NCBI GenBank assembly: GCA_000828075.3
Contig: JXCB02000023.1
Location: 62,001-126,000, forward strand
Origin: Tolypothrix campylonemoides VB511288
Lineage (GTDB): Bacteria > Cyanobacteriota > Cyanobacteriia > Cyanobacteriales > Nostocaceae
Reading direction: 5' to 3'
Length of the DNA: 64,000 nucleotides
Of the stretch, positions 43,829 through 53,341 are shown in pieces; position 1 is the first letter of the stretch, and each line of letters starts with the position of its first letter. The notes below the pieces were generated by a model, which was not told where the DNA came from, searched no databases, and saw nothing but the letters and a program-made list of their open reading frames with translations. Position numbers and translations under genes: made by a program.

Positions 43829-45043
43829 TTAATTACAGAATTTTTCCACACAGCGAACAAACATCTCTACACCCATCGGCAAGACGGTTTCATCAAAATC
43901 AAATCGGGGATGATGATGAGGATACGCTAAGCCTTTCTCAGGATTAGCGGAACCAAGGAAGAAATAGCAACCAGGAACTTCTTGCAAGAAGTAAGACATA
44001 TCCTCGCCGCCCATTGTTTGGCATTCTGGAACAACACCCACAGGTGTTTCTACGACTTCTTGGGCGACTGAACGTACCAGTTCGGCTATGCTGGCATCGT
44101 TAATGACTGGTGGGTAAAGTGACCAATAATCCAAGTCATACTTTGCCCCATGACTTTGACAGATTCCTGCAATAATTTGCTCAACTCGCTGGTGGAACAA
44201 GCCTTTCAATTCTGGATTAAAATAACGTACTGTACCACGCATCCAAGCTGTATCAGCAATCACGTTCTCTGCTGTTCCAGCATGCAATTCACCGACTGTC
44301 ACCACTGCGGAATCAATCGGATTGACATTACGAGCAACAATGGTTTGCAAAGCATTGATAATTTGTGCAGCAACCACAATCGAATCAATGGTTTGATGAG
44401 GCATTGCACCGTGTCCGCCTTTGCCCAACACTGTGCATCGGAATAATTCTACAGCTGCCATCAATGCACCAGCGCGAACACCTATCGTCCCCAAAGGCAG
44501 ATTATTCCAAAGGTGCAAACCGATAATTGCGTCAACATCGGGGTTTTTCAACACCCCGGCTTCTATCATCGGCTTTGCGCCTCCTGGTCCTTCTTCGGCT
44601 GGCTGAAAGATAATTTTGACAGTACCACCAAAAGTATCTCGATTCTGCTGGAGATAGTATGCTGTTCCTAAGGCGATCGCTGTATGTCCGTCATGCCCAC
44701 AAGCGTGCATAACTCCATCGTGTTGTGAGCAGTAGGGTACTTCGTTGAGTTCTTGAATAGGCAAAGCATCCATATCTGCCCGAATCGCCAACACTTTTTG
44801 AGTGCTGTTGTTACCATGAATGGTGGCGACAATGCCAGTTTCGGCAATGCCAGTTTGATGCTCAATTCCCCATTCTTGCAATTTCTGCGAGACAAACTGG
44901 GCGGTTAGTTTTTCTTGGAAACCCAATTCTGGTTTTTGATGGAACCCCCGCCGCCACTCCACAAGTTGTGGTTGCAGTGAACGGATGGAGAGTCGGACGC
45001 GAGATAAATCAACAGAAGAGGGATTTGGGAATGTAGAAACCAT
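43829..45043 (-). CDS. M20-family amidohydrolase (hippurate / N-acyl amino acid hydrolase type)
   Basis: 404 aa. Cleaves N-acyl amino acids or related amides with a two-metal site. Metal motifs: HACGHDGH near residues 111-118, the FQPAEEG pair of catalytic and binding Glu residues, GLHLW and a C-terminal HHPRFDFDE. Typical start RRGFHQKPELGFQE. Full length for the family, cytoplasmic. Followed by a repeat; 52 bp downstream of bioD on the same strand, so it may share its transcript. Physiological substrate (e.g. auxin conjugates, hippurate, acyl-amino acids) unknown. Confidence 0.93.
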   Translation of the reverse strand: MVSTFPNPSSVDLSRVRLSIRSLQPQLVEWRRGFHQKPELGFQEKLTAQFVSQKLQEWGIEHQTGIAETGIVATIHGNNSTQKVLAIRADMDALPIQELNEVPYCSQHDGVMHACGHDGHTAIALGTAYYLQQNRDTFGGTVKIIFQPAEEGPGGAKPMIEAGVLKNPDVDAIIGLHLWNNLPLGTIGVRAGALMAAVELFRCTVLGKGGHGAMPHQTIDSIVVAAQIINALQTIVARNVNPIDSAVVTVGELHAGTAENVIADTAWMRGTVRYFNPELKGLFHQRVEQIIAGICQSHGAKYDLDYWSLYPPVINDASIAELVRSVAQEVVETPVGVVPECQTMGGEDMSYFLQEVPGCYFFLGSANPEKGLAYPHHHPRFDFDETVLPMGVEMFVRCVEKFCN

Positions 45044-45095
45044 GTCTCACATTTTTTAAATTTAAATGACGGCTGAGTATTTTTATTTTTACGCT

Positions 45096-45800
45096 TTAAA
45101 CTTTTGCAAAAGGTAGCAATCGTTCTAAATCTAAATTTGATGCTATTTGTGCCATTTTTTCTAAATCAGTGAGATTATCCACATACGGTAAGCAGCCCAA
45201 AACTGGAATGTAAGTCAGCGATTGTATCAACTCTATTGGTGTCCAGTCAGCAATTTCTTCATTTGTTCGAGGTTGAACGCAGTTAAGAATAATTCCTTTT
45301 AAGTTCACTCGTAATTGTCGTGCTAATGCCACATTAGCGACTGCTTGGGCTATTGCACCCAATTTGACTGGTACAACCAACACTGTAGGTAAGTGCCATT
45401 CTCCTGCTAAGTCAGCAACTGTGAGTTCATTCGTGACTGGCGAACCTAATCCTCCTAAAGCTTCTAATAACAAAAAATCACGCCGCTGATGCAAAGCTGT
45501 AAAAGTTTGCCACACTTTTGCTAAATCTACAGTCTTATTTTCCTTTGCTGCGGCAATCGGAGGGGCTAGGGGTGCTTGAAAATATAACGGTGTCAGTTCT
45601 TCAGGAGATTGGTCTAAAGAAAATAATTTTTGATACCACTCGCGATCGCCTTCTCCCGATTGCATCAGTTTCATAATTCCCAAGCTGCGGGAAGAATGAT
45701 ATTTTTGCCAGTAGGCTGCCAATGCTGTTGTTAAAACAGTTTTGCCAACCTCTGTATCCGTCCCTGTAACCAGCAGTGCGTTCAACAGTTTATCAGTCAT
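45096..45800 (-). CDS. bioD: Dethiobiotin synthetase
   Basis: 234 aa. Closes the ureido ring of dethiobiotin from diaminopelargonate, CO2 and ATP, the penultimate step of biotin synthesis. The P-loop GTDTEVGKT is at 13-21, the substrate-side KLMQSG follows at about 44-49, and the EALGGLGSPV segment is the second nucleotide/metal region. In most BioD the second motif is KPVQTG; here KLMQSG is the form common in cyanobacteria. Length normal. No other bio genes adjoin it. Upstream are TTAGTCAT-type repeats and an AT-rich promoter region. Confidence 0.93.
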   Translation of the reverse strand: MTDKLLNALLVTGTDTEVGKTVLTTALAAYWQKYHSSRSLGIMKLMQSGEGDREWYQKLFSLDQSPEELTPLYFQAPLAPPIAAAKENKTVDLAKVWQTFTALHQRRDFLLLEALGGLGSPVTNELTVADLAGEWHLPTVLVVPVKLGAIAQAVANVALARQLRVNLKGIILNCVQPRTNEEIADWTPIELIQSLTYIPVLGCLPYVDNLTDLEKMAQIASNLDLERLLPFAKV

Positions 45801-45916
45801 TAGTTATTAGTCATTAGTAGGTAATAACTAATTTTTAACAGTAACTATGATAAATCGCTTATCATTCCATACTATGGAAATTTAGCATAAATTTAATGTA
45901 AATTTTGCATCAAGCT

Positions 45917-47677
45917 CTACAGCCTTGGCTGCGTAACTGTTTCACCAGGAACAGGGTTGGGTGTTTCACTGGCAGGCGGGTTATTTTGTTGGTCAATCGG
46001 AGGAACTGTGGACGGCTGTTCTGTGGGTGTGGGTGAAGGTGGGGTTTCTGTGGGTGTAGGTAAAGGGGGGGTTTCTGTGGGTGTAGGTAAAGGTGGGGTT
46101 TCTGTGGGTGTAGCTGAAGGTGAAATGTCTGTGGGTGTCGGTATGGGTTGGACGGGGTTTTCTAATCCAACACTAAAACTGTAATTGCTTTGAGGAAGTT
46201 CTGGGACAGGACGTACCTGAATTGTGTATCTACCAGTAAAAGGCAATGTTCCTTGGTAAAATGAAAACTCTCTAGCAGCATTGTCGATTGGTTCTTGATT
46301 TGGAGCCAAAACTGATAGCAAAACACTCCCTTTTTCGGCAAGCAATACAGTTAACTGTTGCCCTTCTTCACCAGAAAAGGTATACTCAATTGTCTGATTA
46401 GCTTTGAGATTTCCCTCAACGTTAGCAGTGTTAGATGTTCCAAAATTTAGGCGCTTGCTATAGACGACAGGTTCATTGTTGGTAGGTGTGGGTGTCGGCG
46501 TAGATGTGGGTGTAGGTGTTGTTCCATCAGGAATCACAGGTGAAGGGAAAGCTTGTGGCTGTGTTGATGCTGTTTCTGGTGTTGCTTGTGACTTATTACG
46601 GATGGACATCACCACCGCCCAAGAACTGAATCCAGCGACAAGAATAACAATAATGGTAATTCCTAAAAGTGCCAAAGGATTATCTAAAACTGAACGGCTT
46701 GTCTGTTGTGGAATGACTGGCTTAGGTTTGTTGGGAGTAGATGGTTGTACTGATGGTTGTACTGGATCAGGGCGGCGACCAACGGCAATTGTTTGTACAT
46801 TGGATAGATTAGGAGTTGAAACGTTGGGTTGTTGGGGCGCTTGTAATTTCTGTAATGCTTGTAAGACATCAGCAGCATTTTGGTAGCGATCGCCTGGTTT
46901 TGCATTTAACATCCGATTCAACACAGAGGCAAATTGTGGATTGACACTCACCCAGCGTTGCCAATTCCAAGTAAGATGGTGTTCATCGAATAAATCTTGA
47001 GGTTCTTTCCCAGTCAGCAACACGATTGCTGTCACGGCTAGGGCATACAAATCACTGCTAGGATATGCTCGACCTGTCTGGATTTGCTCACTAGGGGCAT
47101 AACCATATTTTCCTACAGTGGTGACTGGCGTTGTGTTATCTGGAGACTTTAACTTCGTTGCCAGTTCTTTGACTACCCCAAAGTCGATTAACACTGGTAA
47201 ATTGTCTTTGTCTCGCAGAATAATATTATCTGGTGCGATATCCCGGTGAATAATTCCTTTACTGTGAAGATACTCCAACACTGGTAACAAAGAGCGTATA
47301 AGTTGCAGCAATTCTTCTTCTGTAAATGTACCACTAGAAGCTTTGCGCTCATCGAATAAAGTACGATAAGTTTTTCCGGCAACATAATCTTGTACCAAAA
47401 ACAAGCGCTGGTCTTGTTCAAATCTCTCCCGGAATTGAGGCACTTGTGGATGTTCTATTTGATACAAAATTGCGGCTTCTCGCTCAAACAGTTCTTTTGC
47501 CTTCTCCCAAGCGTAACCCCCCGTTACTGTTGGAATTAATTCCTTAATGGCACAAAGTTCATTAAAGCGTCTTTGGTCTTGGGCGAGATAGGTTCTACCA
47601 AATCCGCCCTGACCCAGAGTTTGAGTGATCCGGTAACGGTTTTGCAAAACAGTGTCAGCTGTAATGGGTGGTTGCAT
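45917..47677 (-). CDS. Ser/Thr protein kinase with PPC domain
   Basis: 586 aa from the ATG at 47677; a GTG at 47719 is possible. The kinase domain (about 15-285) is complete: glycine loop LGQGGFG (21-27), Lys45, HRD at 144-146 and DFG at 165-167. Then a proline/serine-rich stretch, one membrane helix (about 332-354), a T/P-rich spacer, a PPC (bacterial pre-peptidase C-terminal) domain with LNFGTSNTANVEGNLKANQ and YTFSGEEGQ, and a tail of repeated TPTETPPL. It should signal from an outside PPC sensor to the inside kinase. The tail repeats derive from short tandem DNA repeats at about 46020-46120. Targets unknown. Confidence 0.92.
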   Translation of the reverse strand: MQPPITADTVLQNRYRITQTLGQGGFGRTYLAQDQRRFNELCAIKELIPTVTGGYAWEKAKELFEREAAILYQIEHPQVPQFRERFEQDQRLFLVQDYVAGKTYRTLFDERKASSGTFTEEELLQLIRSLLPVLEYLHSKGIIHRDIAPDNIILRDKDNLPVLIDFGVVKELATKLKSPDNTTPVTTVGKYGYAPSEQIQTGRAYPSSDLYALAVTAIVLLTGKEPQDLFDEHHLTWNWQRWVSVNPQFASVLNRMLNAKPGDRYQNAADVLQALQKLQAPQQPNVSTPNLSNVQTIAVGRRPDPVQPSVQPSTPNKPKPVIPQQTSRSVLDNPLALLGITIIVILVAGFSSWAVVMSIRNKSQATPETASTQPQAFPSPVIPDGTTPTPTSTPTPTPTNNEPVVYSKRLNFGTSNTANVEGNLKANQTIEYTFSGEEGQQLTVLLAEKGSVLLSVLAPNQEPIDNAAREFSFYQGTLPFTGRYTIQVRPVPELPQSNYSFSVGLENPVQPIPTPTDISPSATPTETPPLPTPTETPPLPTPTETPPSPTPTEQPSTVPPIDQQNNPPASETPNPVPGETVTQPRL

Positions 47678-48520
47678 CGTCAATGAATTGAGTGTAATAG
47701 CAACAGAGGAGGACTTCACTAGGATACGGATAGTTTCCAGATCGGCACCGTAGATAGAAGTTTATATATTTATAGCGATTTTCATTTGGATCGAACACAT
47801 TCACCTGTTTCCGCAAGGAGGCTGACACCGTAATCTTTGATTCGGTGTTGAGACGGCAGACGCTTCAAGCCGGGGAACCCGTCCAACGCGCTGCTTCACG
47901 AATTGCGGGCTTCGCCGTGAGCTCAGCCGAACGGTTAAAAACGAAACGCCAGCTGACCGATTTCTTACCGTGCCGTGGACAGGGAAAGGGCGCGGGGTCT
48001 TAGCGACTTCCTTGGGAGCATCCCAATTTTGCAAAAACACCTAGCGAATAGAATTCGCGCGCCAGTTGCTAACTTCTGCCCAGACGCTACGCGAACAACG
48101 AGGGCATTGCCGCATAATAGCCCTTTGCCGCGAAAAGCCTTATTTTGGCTTTTTTCAAGTTTTTCAATGGCTAATCTTGTTCTGCAGCAAGCATCCAGGT
48201 CGTTAGCAGATTGCTTTCACTAGTCACAGATACAAGCAACCCTGTTTCCGTCAAATTATGATTTTGCGTCAGTCCTAGACCGTTTCGACTCCATCCATCG
48301 AGAGTAAACCGTCCACTATATTTTTTGTTTGACATTTTTTTGTCATATTTATCTACTAAACTCAAAACATAGAAATATTACGAAATCTGAGTTAACTAAA
48401 AACGAATACAATTTTGTAGTTGCAATGTTCGTAAATTTACATCAAGTTTTACGCAATTAAGAACTGCTATATCTATTTTGGTCAATTCAAAACCCAAGAT
48501 CCAAAATCGTTTGACTAGCC
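47678..48520. other. Repeat-rich intergenic region
   Basis: 843 bp between divergent genes. 47790-48110 is a mosaic of dispersed repeat pieces, including ACCGTTCGGCTGAGCTCACG (reverse strand, about 47910-47935), also found in MITE copy A near 1842. The frames crossing it (e.g. 47801-48040 and 47975-48223) follow repeat boundaries and look non-coding. On the minus strand 48171-48335 could encode 54 aa (MSNKKYSGRFTLDGWSRNG...), which I cannot support further. The RND promoter should lie in 48340-48520. Confidence 0.5.
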
Positions 48521-49918
48521 ATGAATAATCCGGAAGCTCAAGTCTCAAACTCCGATCAGCAAGGCACATGTGATGTACTGGAACAGCAGCTTGAAACCGA
48601 TGAACTCAGGAAATTAGAGCCGAAAAAGAAAAAGTCTTGGTTATGGTTGCTACTAGGTTTATCTCTAATATTTAATGGTATTATCGTGTGGCGTATGGTT
48701 GTTCCAAATGGAACACCGAAATCAGCCTTAGCTCAAAAGCAGCCGCAAGCGCAATCACCCCGTCCCGTGGAAACCGTTGCTCTGTTGAGTGGGAATTCTA
48801 ATAGAAGTGTGGCATTACTGGGACAGGTGGAAGCGAGTCACCAATCAACGATTCGGGCTCAGACAAGGGGTACAGTTAAAGATATTTTAGTCAGACCAGG
48901 CGATCGCGTTCAAAGAGGAATGACGATCGCTATTTTAGACGATTCTGACCAACGGTTGGCAATATCACAGGCACGGGCACAGTTAGCACAGCAACGCAGT
49001 AATCTTGCCCGCTTGGAGGTGGGAACTCGTCCGGAAATCATTGCCCAAAGACAAGCCGCCGTTAATGCTATCAAAACGCGAGAACAAGAAGCACAGGATA
49101 ACCTCCGACGCACCACAGAGTTGGTGCAACAGGGCGCACTCTCACAAAGGACACTCGTAGAAGCAAGAAGCGCTGTAGATGATGCAAAGCAACAAATGTT
49201 GGAAGCCTCAGCAGTCTTAGCAGAAGCCAAAGCAGGTCCGATTAAAGAAGAAATAGCAGCCCAAAAAGCCAATGTCGCAGCCGCAGAAGCATCCCTGAAT
49301 CAGGCACAACTAGCACAGCAGCGCACCCGAATTATTTCTCCAGAATCTGGAGTGGTACAGACTCGCCATATCAGCCGTGGAGACCTCGTAGAAAATTCTG
49401 GTCAAATTGTCACATTAGTCTCAGGAAATACACTAGATGTTTTTCTAGAACTGCCAGAAGAACTCAGTGGTAGAGTCAACCCAGGTATGCAGATAGAACT
49501 GACGGCGCGGGCATTGCCCCAATGGAAAGGACGCGCAACCATTACAGCCATCGTTCCATCTGCGGATCCGGCATCCAGACGGCAACGAGTGCGGGTGCAA
49601 CTGAATAACCCGCCGCAAGGATTATTACCAGGGATGGCGATCGCAGGTAATTTGATCATGCCTTCCAATAGACCCAGCTTTGTTGTCTCCCGTGATGCCC
49701 TTACACAAAGACGAAATCAATGGCTGGTGTTTACAGTTACTGATGGTAAAGCTAAACAGATACCAGTGGAAATGGTCGCTGACATGGGTGAAAATGTCGC
49801 GATTTACAACTCACAGTTACGTCCGGGTCAACGAATAGTTATACGTGGTGGTGATAGTTTATCAGATGGCGCATCAGTAAGAGTTTTGCAGAGTCAGTCC
49901 AGTAGGGTTAGTAGTTAG
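48521..49918 (+). CDS. RND efflux periplasmic adaptor (HlyD/AcrA family)
   Basis: 465 aa. An N-terminal membrane anchor (about 40-62) instead of a lipobox, then lipoyl/barrel-sandwich halves (QSTIRAQTRGTVKDILVRPG and RIISPESGVVQTRHIS), a coiled-coil hairpin (about 140-265), a beta-barrel and a membrane-proximal domain. It bridges the RND pump to a TolC-like outer-membrane channel. It precedes the pump gene by 45 bp on the same strand, a two-gene operon. Substrate class (drug, metal or glycolipid) not evident; no metal-binding His/Met cluster noticed. Confidence 0.93.
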   Translation: MNNPEAQVSNSDQQGTCDVLEQQLETDELRKLEPKKKKSWLWLLLGLSLIFNGIIVWRMVVPNGTPKSALAQKQPQAQSPRPVETVALLSGNSNRSVALLGQVEASHQSTIRAQTRGTVKDILVRPGDRVQRGMTIAILDDSDQRLAISQARAQLAQQRSNLARLEVGTRPEIIAQRQAAVNAIKTREQEAQDNLRRTTELVQQGALSQRTLVEARSAVDDAKQQMLEASAVLAEAKAGPIKEEIAAQKANVAAAEASLNQAQLAQQRTRIISPESGVVQTRHISRGDLVENSGQIVTLVSGNTLDVFLELPEELSGRVNPGMQIELTARALPQWKGRATITAIVPSADPASRRQRVRVQLNNPPQGLLPGMAIAGNLIMPSNRPSFVVSRDALTQRRNQWLVFTVTDGKAKQIPVEMVADMGENVAIYNSQLRPGQRIVIRGGDSLSDGASVRVLQSQSSRVSS

Positions 49919-49963
49919 TAGTTAACCACCAAACACCAACCAACAACCAATAACTAATATCTC

Positions 49964-52900
49964 ATGAACTTCATCCAAACAGCCGTTCGTTGGCGGCATG
50001 GTACGTTTGTTTTGTTTTGCCTATTGGCAATCTTCGGGATTTTCTCGCTCCTGAATATGCCGCTAGAACTGCAACCCGGTGGCGATCGCCCAGAAATTAC
50101 GATTACCACTCCCTATCCTGGAGCTGGTCCAACGACCGTTGAAGACCTGATCACCCGTCCGATTGAAGAGCGAATGGAAGAAGTCTTAGGAGTACGGGAA
50201 ATTACCAGTAATTCCCGGACGGGCTTCAGCGCCATCACGCTCGAATTCACTCCAGACAGCAACGCTAACGAGCGGCTGGTGGATGTGGTCAACAAGTTGC
50301 AGCAGGTGGAAGCATTACCAGAGGAAGCCAGTGAGTCGAATGTGGAAGTGGTGGGCGGTAATAGCTCTCCGATGATGTGGGTGGTCTTAACGCCCAAACA
50401 AGGACATCAGAGCGACGCGAATCATTATCGAGACTTGATTGATGAGGTGATTCTGCCTCGCTTACGTCGGGTTTCAGGGGTTGGGCAGTTTCTCACGCCG
50501 GGAGGACAGGAGCGAGAAGTAGAGGTTCGAGTCGATCCCAAAGCGCTCTCGGATCGTAATTTGACGATTGGAGATGTCGTACGAGTGTTGCGGGAGAATA
50601 ACCGTGACATTCGAGGAGGACCATTGGTGTTAGGTCGCCGGGAGTACCGGGTGCTTACCGAGAGTCGATCGCAGCAGATAGAAGACATCGAAGGGTTTGT
50701 TCTGCGCCGCGATGCATCCGGCATTGTCTACCTGCGCGATGTCGCTCAGGTGCAGATGGGTCGTAAACCGCAAGAAAGTGCGCTGATCTTCAATGGTACA
50801 CAAGCGGCTGCGATCGGGATTATCCGCCGGGTGGGGTCTAACGTACCTGAAGTATCGCGCCAAATCCGGGCAATATTGACCGAAATAGAAGCTCAGTTTG
50901 ATCAAGCAGGCGAGGGGATTCGCTTTGTCTATAACTACGATGAAAGCGATTACATCAACCAATCTGTGTCCTTAGTGCAGGAGAACCTAGTAAGTGGGGC
51001 ATTGCTAGCAACATTGGTGCTGCTTTTATTTCTGGGGTCGATGCGAACCGTTGCCGTTGTTTCCCTCACCATTCCTACAACCCTAATTAGCGTCTTTATC
51101 ATCATGCATCTGATGGGACGGACGCTAAACATTATCAGTTTGGCAGCGCTAGGATTTGCAGCAGGGATGGTGGTAGACAACGCCATCGTCGTGATTGAGA
51201 ACATTTTCACCCATATGCAGAAGGGCAAGAATCAGCTCAGAGCAGCCATTGACGGCACTCAGGAAGTTGGCGGAGCCATGTTGGCTGCCACCTTGACAAA
51301 TATTGCTGTGTTTGCCACCCTGATTCTCGTCCAAGGGGAGATCTCGCAACTTTTTAGGGATATGGCGATCGCGATCTCTGCGGCTGCAGTGATTTCGCTA
51401 TTTAGCGCCTTAACTCTCGTTCCCATGCTTTCAGGCTTGTTTCTCAGCCAAGGGGAAGCGCAGCAAGTACTCCAAGGCGAAGTCTTAACCAATAGTAACC
51501 AATCAACCAGACGGGCTGCTCCCTCACTTGTGCGTCGAGTTGAGCTAGCCGTGTTTTTCACCTCTGCGATCTTTCGACGGTTCCAGGAAAAATTGGAAGC
51601 AGTCGTGGCTGCAACGGTGAAATGGGCTGTTAAACCGGGAGCAGTTACCCGTAGACTCTTGATTCTTTCTGTTCCTGTGTTGTTCATCTTCACAAGCATT
51701 GGCTTACTACCACCACCGGACTACTTACCAGAGGGAAATCGCAATCTACTTCTCTGGCTAGCCGAACCAATGCCCGGAACTAGCATTCCCGAAGCAATTC
51801 GCCAATCAGAACCCGCTAGAAATTGGCTGCGTTCTCAACCAGAAATTGATCGGGTTATGTTTGTCGAGCGTCCAGGACGACGGTCAATCGCGGCGATTCT
51901 CAAACCAGAATTTGCCACGGGCAAAGGACTAGCCGAGATGGTTGAGCGGATGCGGGCTCAAAGTAATAATTTTGCTGGATATCGCTTTCTGATTCCCACT
52001 CGAGTCTCAATTTTCCAAGATCCCGGTAAAGAATTTGAAATAGATATTGTCGGCGAAGATCTAGAGCAGCTTAACCAAATTGAACAGCAACTGACTCCCA
52101 AACTGCGAGAACTGTCTGGGGTGCGAAATGTGCGCTCTAACTTCGTCAATGGAGCCGCAGAACTGCGTGTGATTCCCAACCGGGAACGTTTAGCAGAAGT
52201 CGGAATCTCCGAAGCAGATGTAGGTTCAATGGTGGAGGCAGCTTTAGGGGGTCGGATTGCCTCAGACTTTATCGATGGGAAAGAGGAGCTAGATGTCTCA
52301 GTGGAACTTCAGAATACCGCTGTTACAAAACCAGAGCAGTTACGTCAGTTGCCCCTCTACACCACTCGCGGACAACAGGTTCAGCTTGCTGATGTGGCTC
52401 TTGTGCGCGAAACCACTGGTCCAGATGTCGTTAACCACGTTGATTTAGAGCGTTCCGTGACGCTGATCGTGGGATTAGCACCTGATGCTCCCCTCGGCGC
52501 GTTGGTGCAACGGGCTGAAACTGAAGTCCTGGCTCCTCTACGAGCTACTCTACCAAATGGCTATCGCTTAGAACTGACTGGATCGGCAGACCGTTTAGCC
52601 GAAACGGTAACTCAAATGGTTGCTGCTTTCGCCTTATCTGTTGTGATTATCTACCTGTTGCTGGTAGCCTTATACCGCTCTTTCCTATATCCAATCGTGA
52701 TTATGGCAACTGTCCCAATGGGAATGAGTGGGGCACTCCTGAGCCTGATTCTGGCGAATAACGTCTTGGGGATGGGTGCAGCACTGGATATGATTACAGC
52801 CTTGGGATTTATTATCCTTACGGGTGTTGTGGTCAACAACGCGATTCTGATTGTAGAACGTGCCTTACAACTCCAAGATGAAGGGCAAGAATATTACGCA

Positions 52901-53185
52901 TCCCTTTACGACGCCACCAAAGACCGCCTGCGAGCAATTTTTATGGGAGCTGCTACCAGTGTCTTGGGAATGTTACCTCTAGCTGTTGTACCAGGACAAG
53001 GGGCAGAACTGTACCAAGGTTTAGGGATTGTACTGACAGGCGGTCTAGCATTTTCTACCATCTTGACACCGACAGTCGTACCCGCACTGATGGGATTGTT
53101 GGCTGATATATCGGGAAGGAAGCGATCGCAGCCTAGTCAGAAAGTGCCAGCAGTCATAGACAGTAATAGGAAGGTAAAAATTTGA
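49964..53185 (+). CDS. RND efflux pump, HAE family permease
   Basis: 1073 aa, twelve membrane helices in two halves with two large periplasmic loops; proton-driven export across the envelope. Helix 4 has GMVVDNAIVVIEN; the first Asp matches AcrB Asp407, while Asn stands where AcrB has Asp408, as in many HAE-type pumps outside the AcrB clade. The second half has the corresponding GFIILTGVVVNNAI. The sequence is complete, and the TGA stop abuts the right end of a tnpB element. Operon partner: the adaptor upstream. Outer channel not in this window. Confidence 0.94.
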   Translation: MNFIQTAVRWRHGTFVLFCLLAIFGIFSLLNMPLELQPGGDRPEITITTPYPGAGPTTVEDLITRPIEERMEEVLGVREITSNSRTGFSAITLEFTPDSNANERLVDVVNKLQQVEALPEEASESNVEVVGGNSSPMMWVVLTPKQGHQSDANHYRDLIDEVILPRLRRVSGVGQFLTPGGQEREVEVRVDPKALSDRNLTIGDVVRVLRENNRDIRGGPLVLGRREYRVLTESRSQQIEDIEGFVLRRDASGIVYLRDVAQVQMGRKPQESALIFNGTQAAAIGIIRRVGSNVPEVSRQIRAILTEIEAQFDQAGEGIRFVYNYDESDYINQSVSLVQENLVSGALLATLVLLLFLGSMRTVAVVSLTIPTTLISVFIIMHLMGRTLNIISLAALGFAAGMVVDNAIVVIENIFTHMQKGKNQLRAAIDGTQEVGGAMLAATLTNIAVFATLILVQGEISQLFRDMAIAISAAAVISLFSALTLVPMLSGLFLSQGEAQQVLQGEVLTNSNQSTRRAAPSLVRRVELAVFFTSAIFRRFQEKLEAVVAATVKWAVKPGAVTRRLLILSVPVLFIFTSIGLLPPPDYLPEGNRNLLLWLAEPMPGTSIPEAIRQSEPARNWLRSQPEIDRVMFVERPGRRSIAAILKPEFATGKGLAEMVERMRAQSNNFAGYRFLIPTRVSIFQDPGKEFEIDIVGEDLEQLNQIEQQLTPKLRELSGVRNVRSNFVNGAAELRVIPNRERLAEVGISEADVGSMVEAALGGRIASDFIDGKEELDVSVELQNTAVTKPEQLRQLPLYTTRGQQVQLADVALVRETTGPDVVNHVDLERSVTLIVGLAPDAPLGALVQRAETEVLAPLRATLPNGYRLELTGSADRLAETVTQMVAAFALSVVIIYLLLVALYRSFLYPIVIMATVPMGMSGALLSLILANNVLGMGAALDMITALGFIILTGVVVNNAILIVERALQLQDEGQEYYASLYDATKDRLRAIFMGAATSVLGMLPLAVVPGQGAELYQGLGIVLTGGLAFSTILTPTVVPALMGLLADISGRKRSQPSQKVPAVIDSNRKVKI

Positions 53186-53221
53186 CATACTCCCCCGTTT
53201 AGAAAACGGGGGATTCTAGCC

Positions 53222-53338
53222 TCAAACAGCAATTGCAGGCACAGCCCGTCTTACATCGCCTAAGCCAGCAGTCGATGCCCCGACTGCATAAATATTGCGT
53301 GCGGCATTTTCATCGCGTCCGTTCACACTTCCTTTCAT
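53222..53338 (-). pseudogene. Second TnpB C-terminal tail, in frame after the tnpB stop
   Basis: After the tnpB TAG (53342-53344) the same frame continues for 39 codons to TGA: MKGSVNGRDENAARNIYAVG, then ASTAGLGDVRRAVPAIAV. The block GRDENAARNIYAVG is the classic RuvC-III end of TnpB (Asp plus Asn-Ala-Ala), different from the RDAGSAMVMYN of the intact gene. It therefore comes from another TnpB lineage whose element supplied the right end. Confidence 0.75.
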
Positions 53339-53341
53339 GAA

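Noticed and set aside
47801-48223. Two overlapping frames of about 80 aa on opposite strands
   Set aside because: They follow dispersed repeat DNA and have no protein-like composition or start signals.
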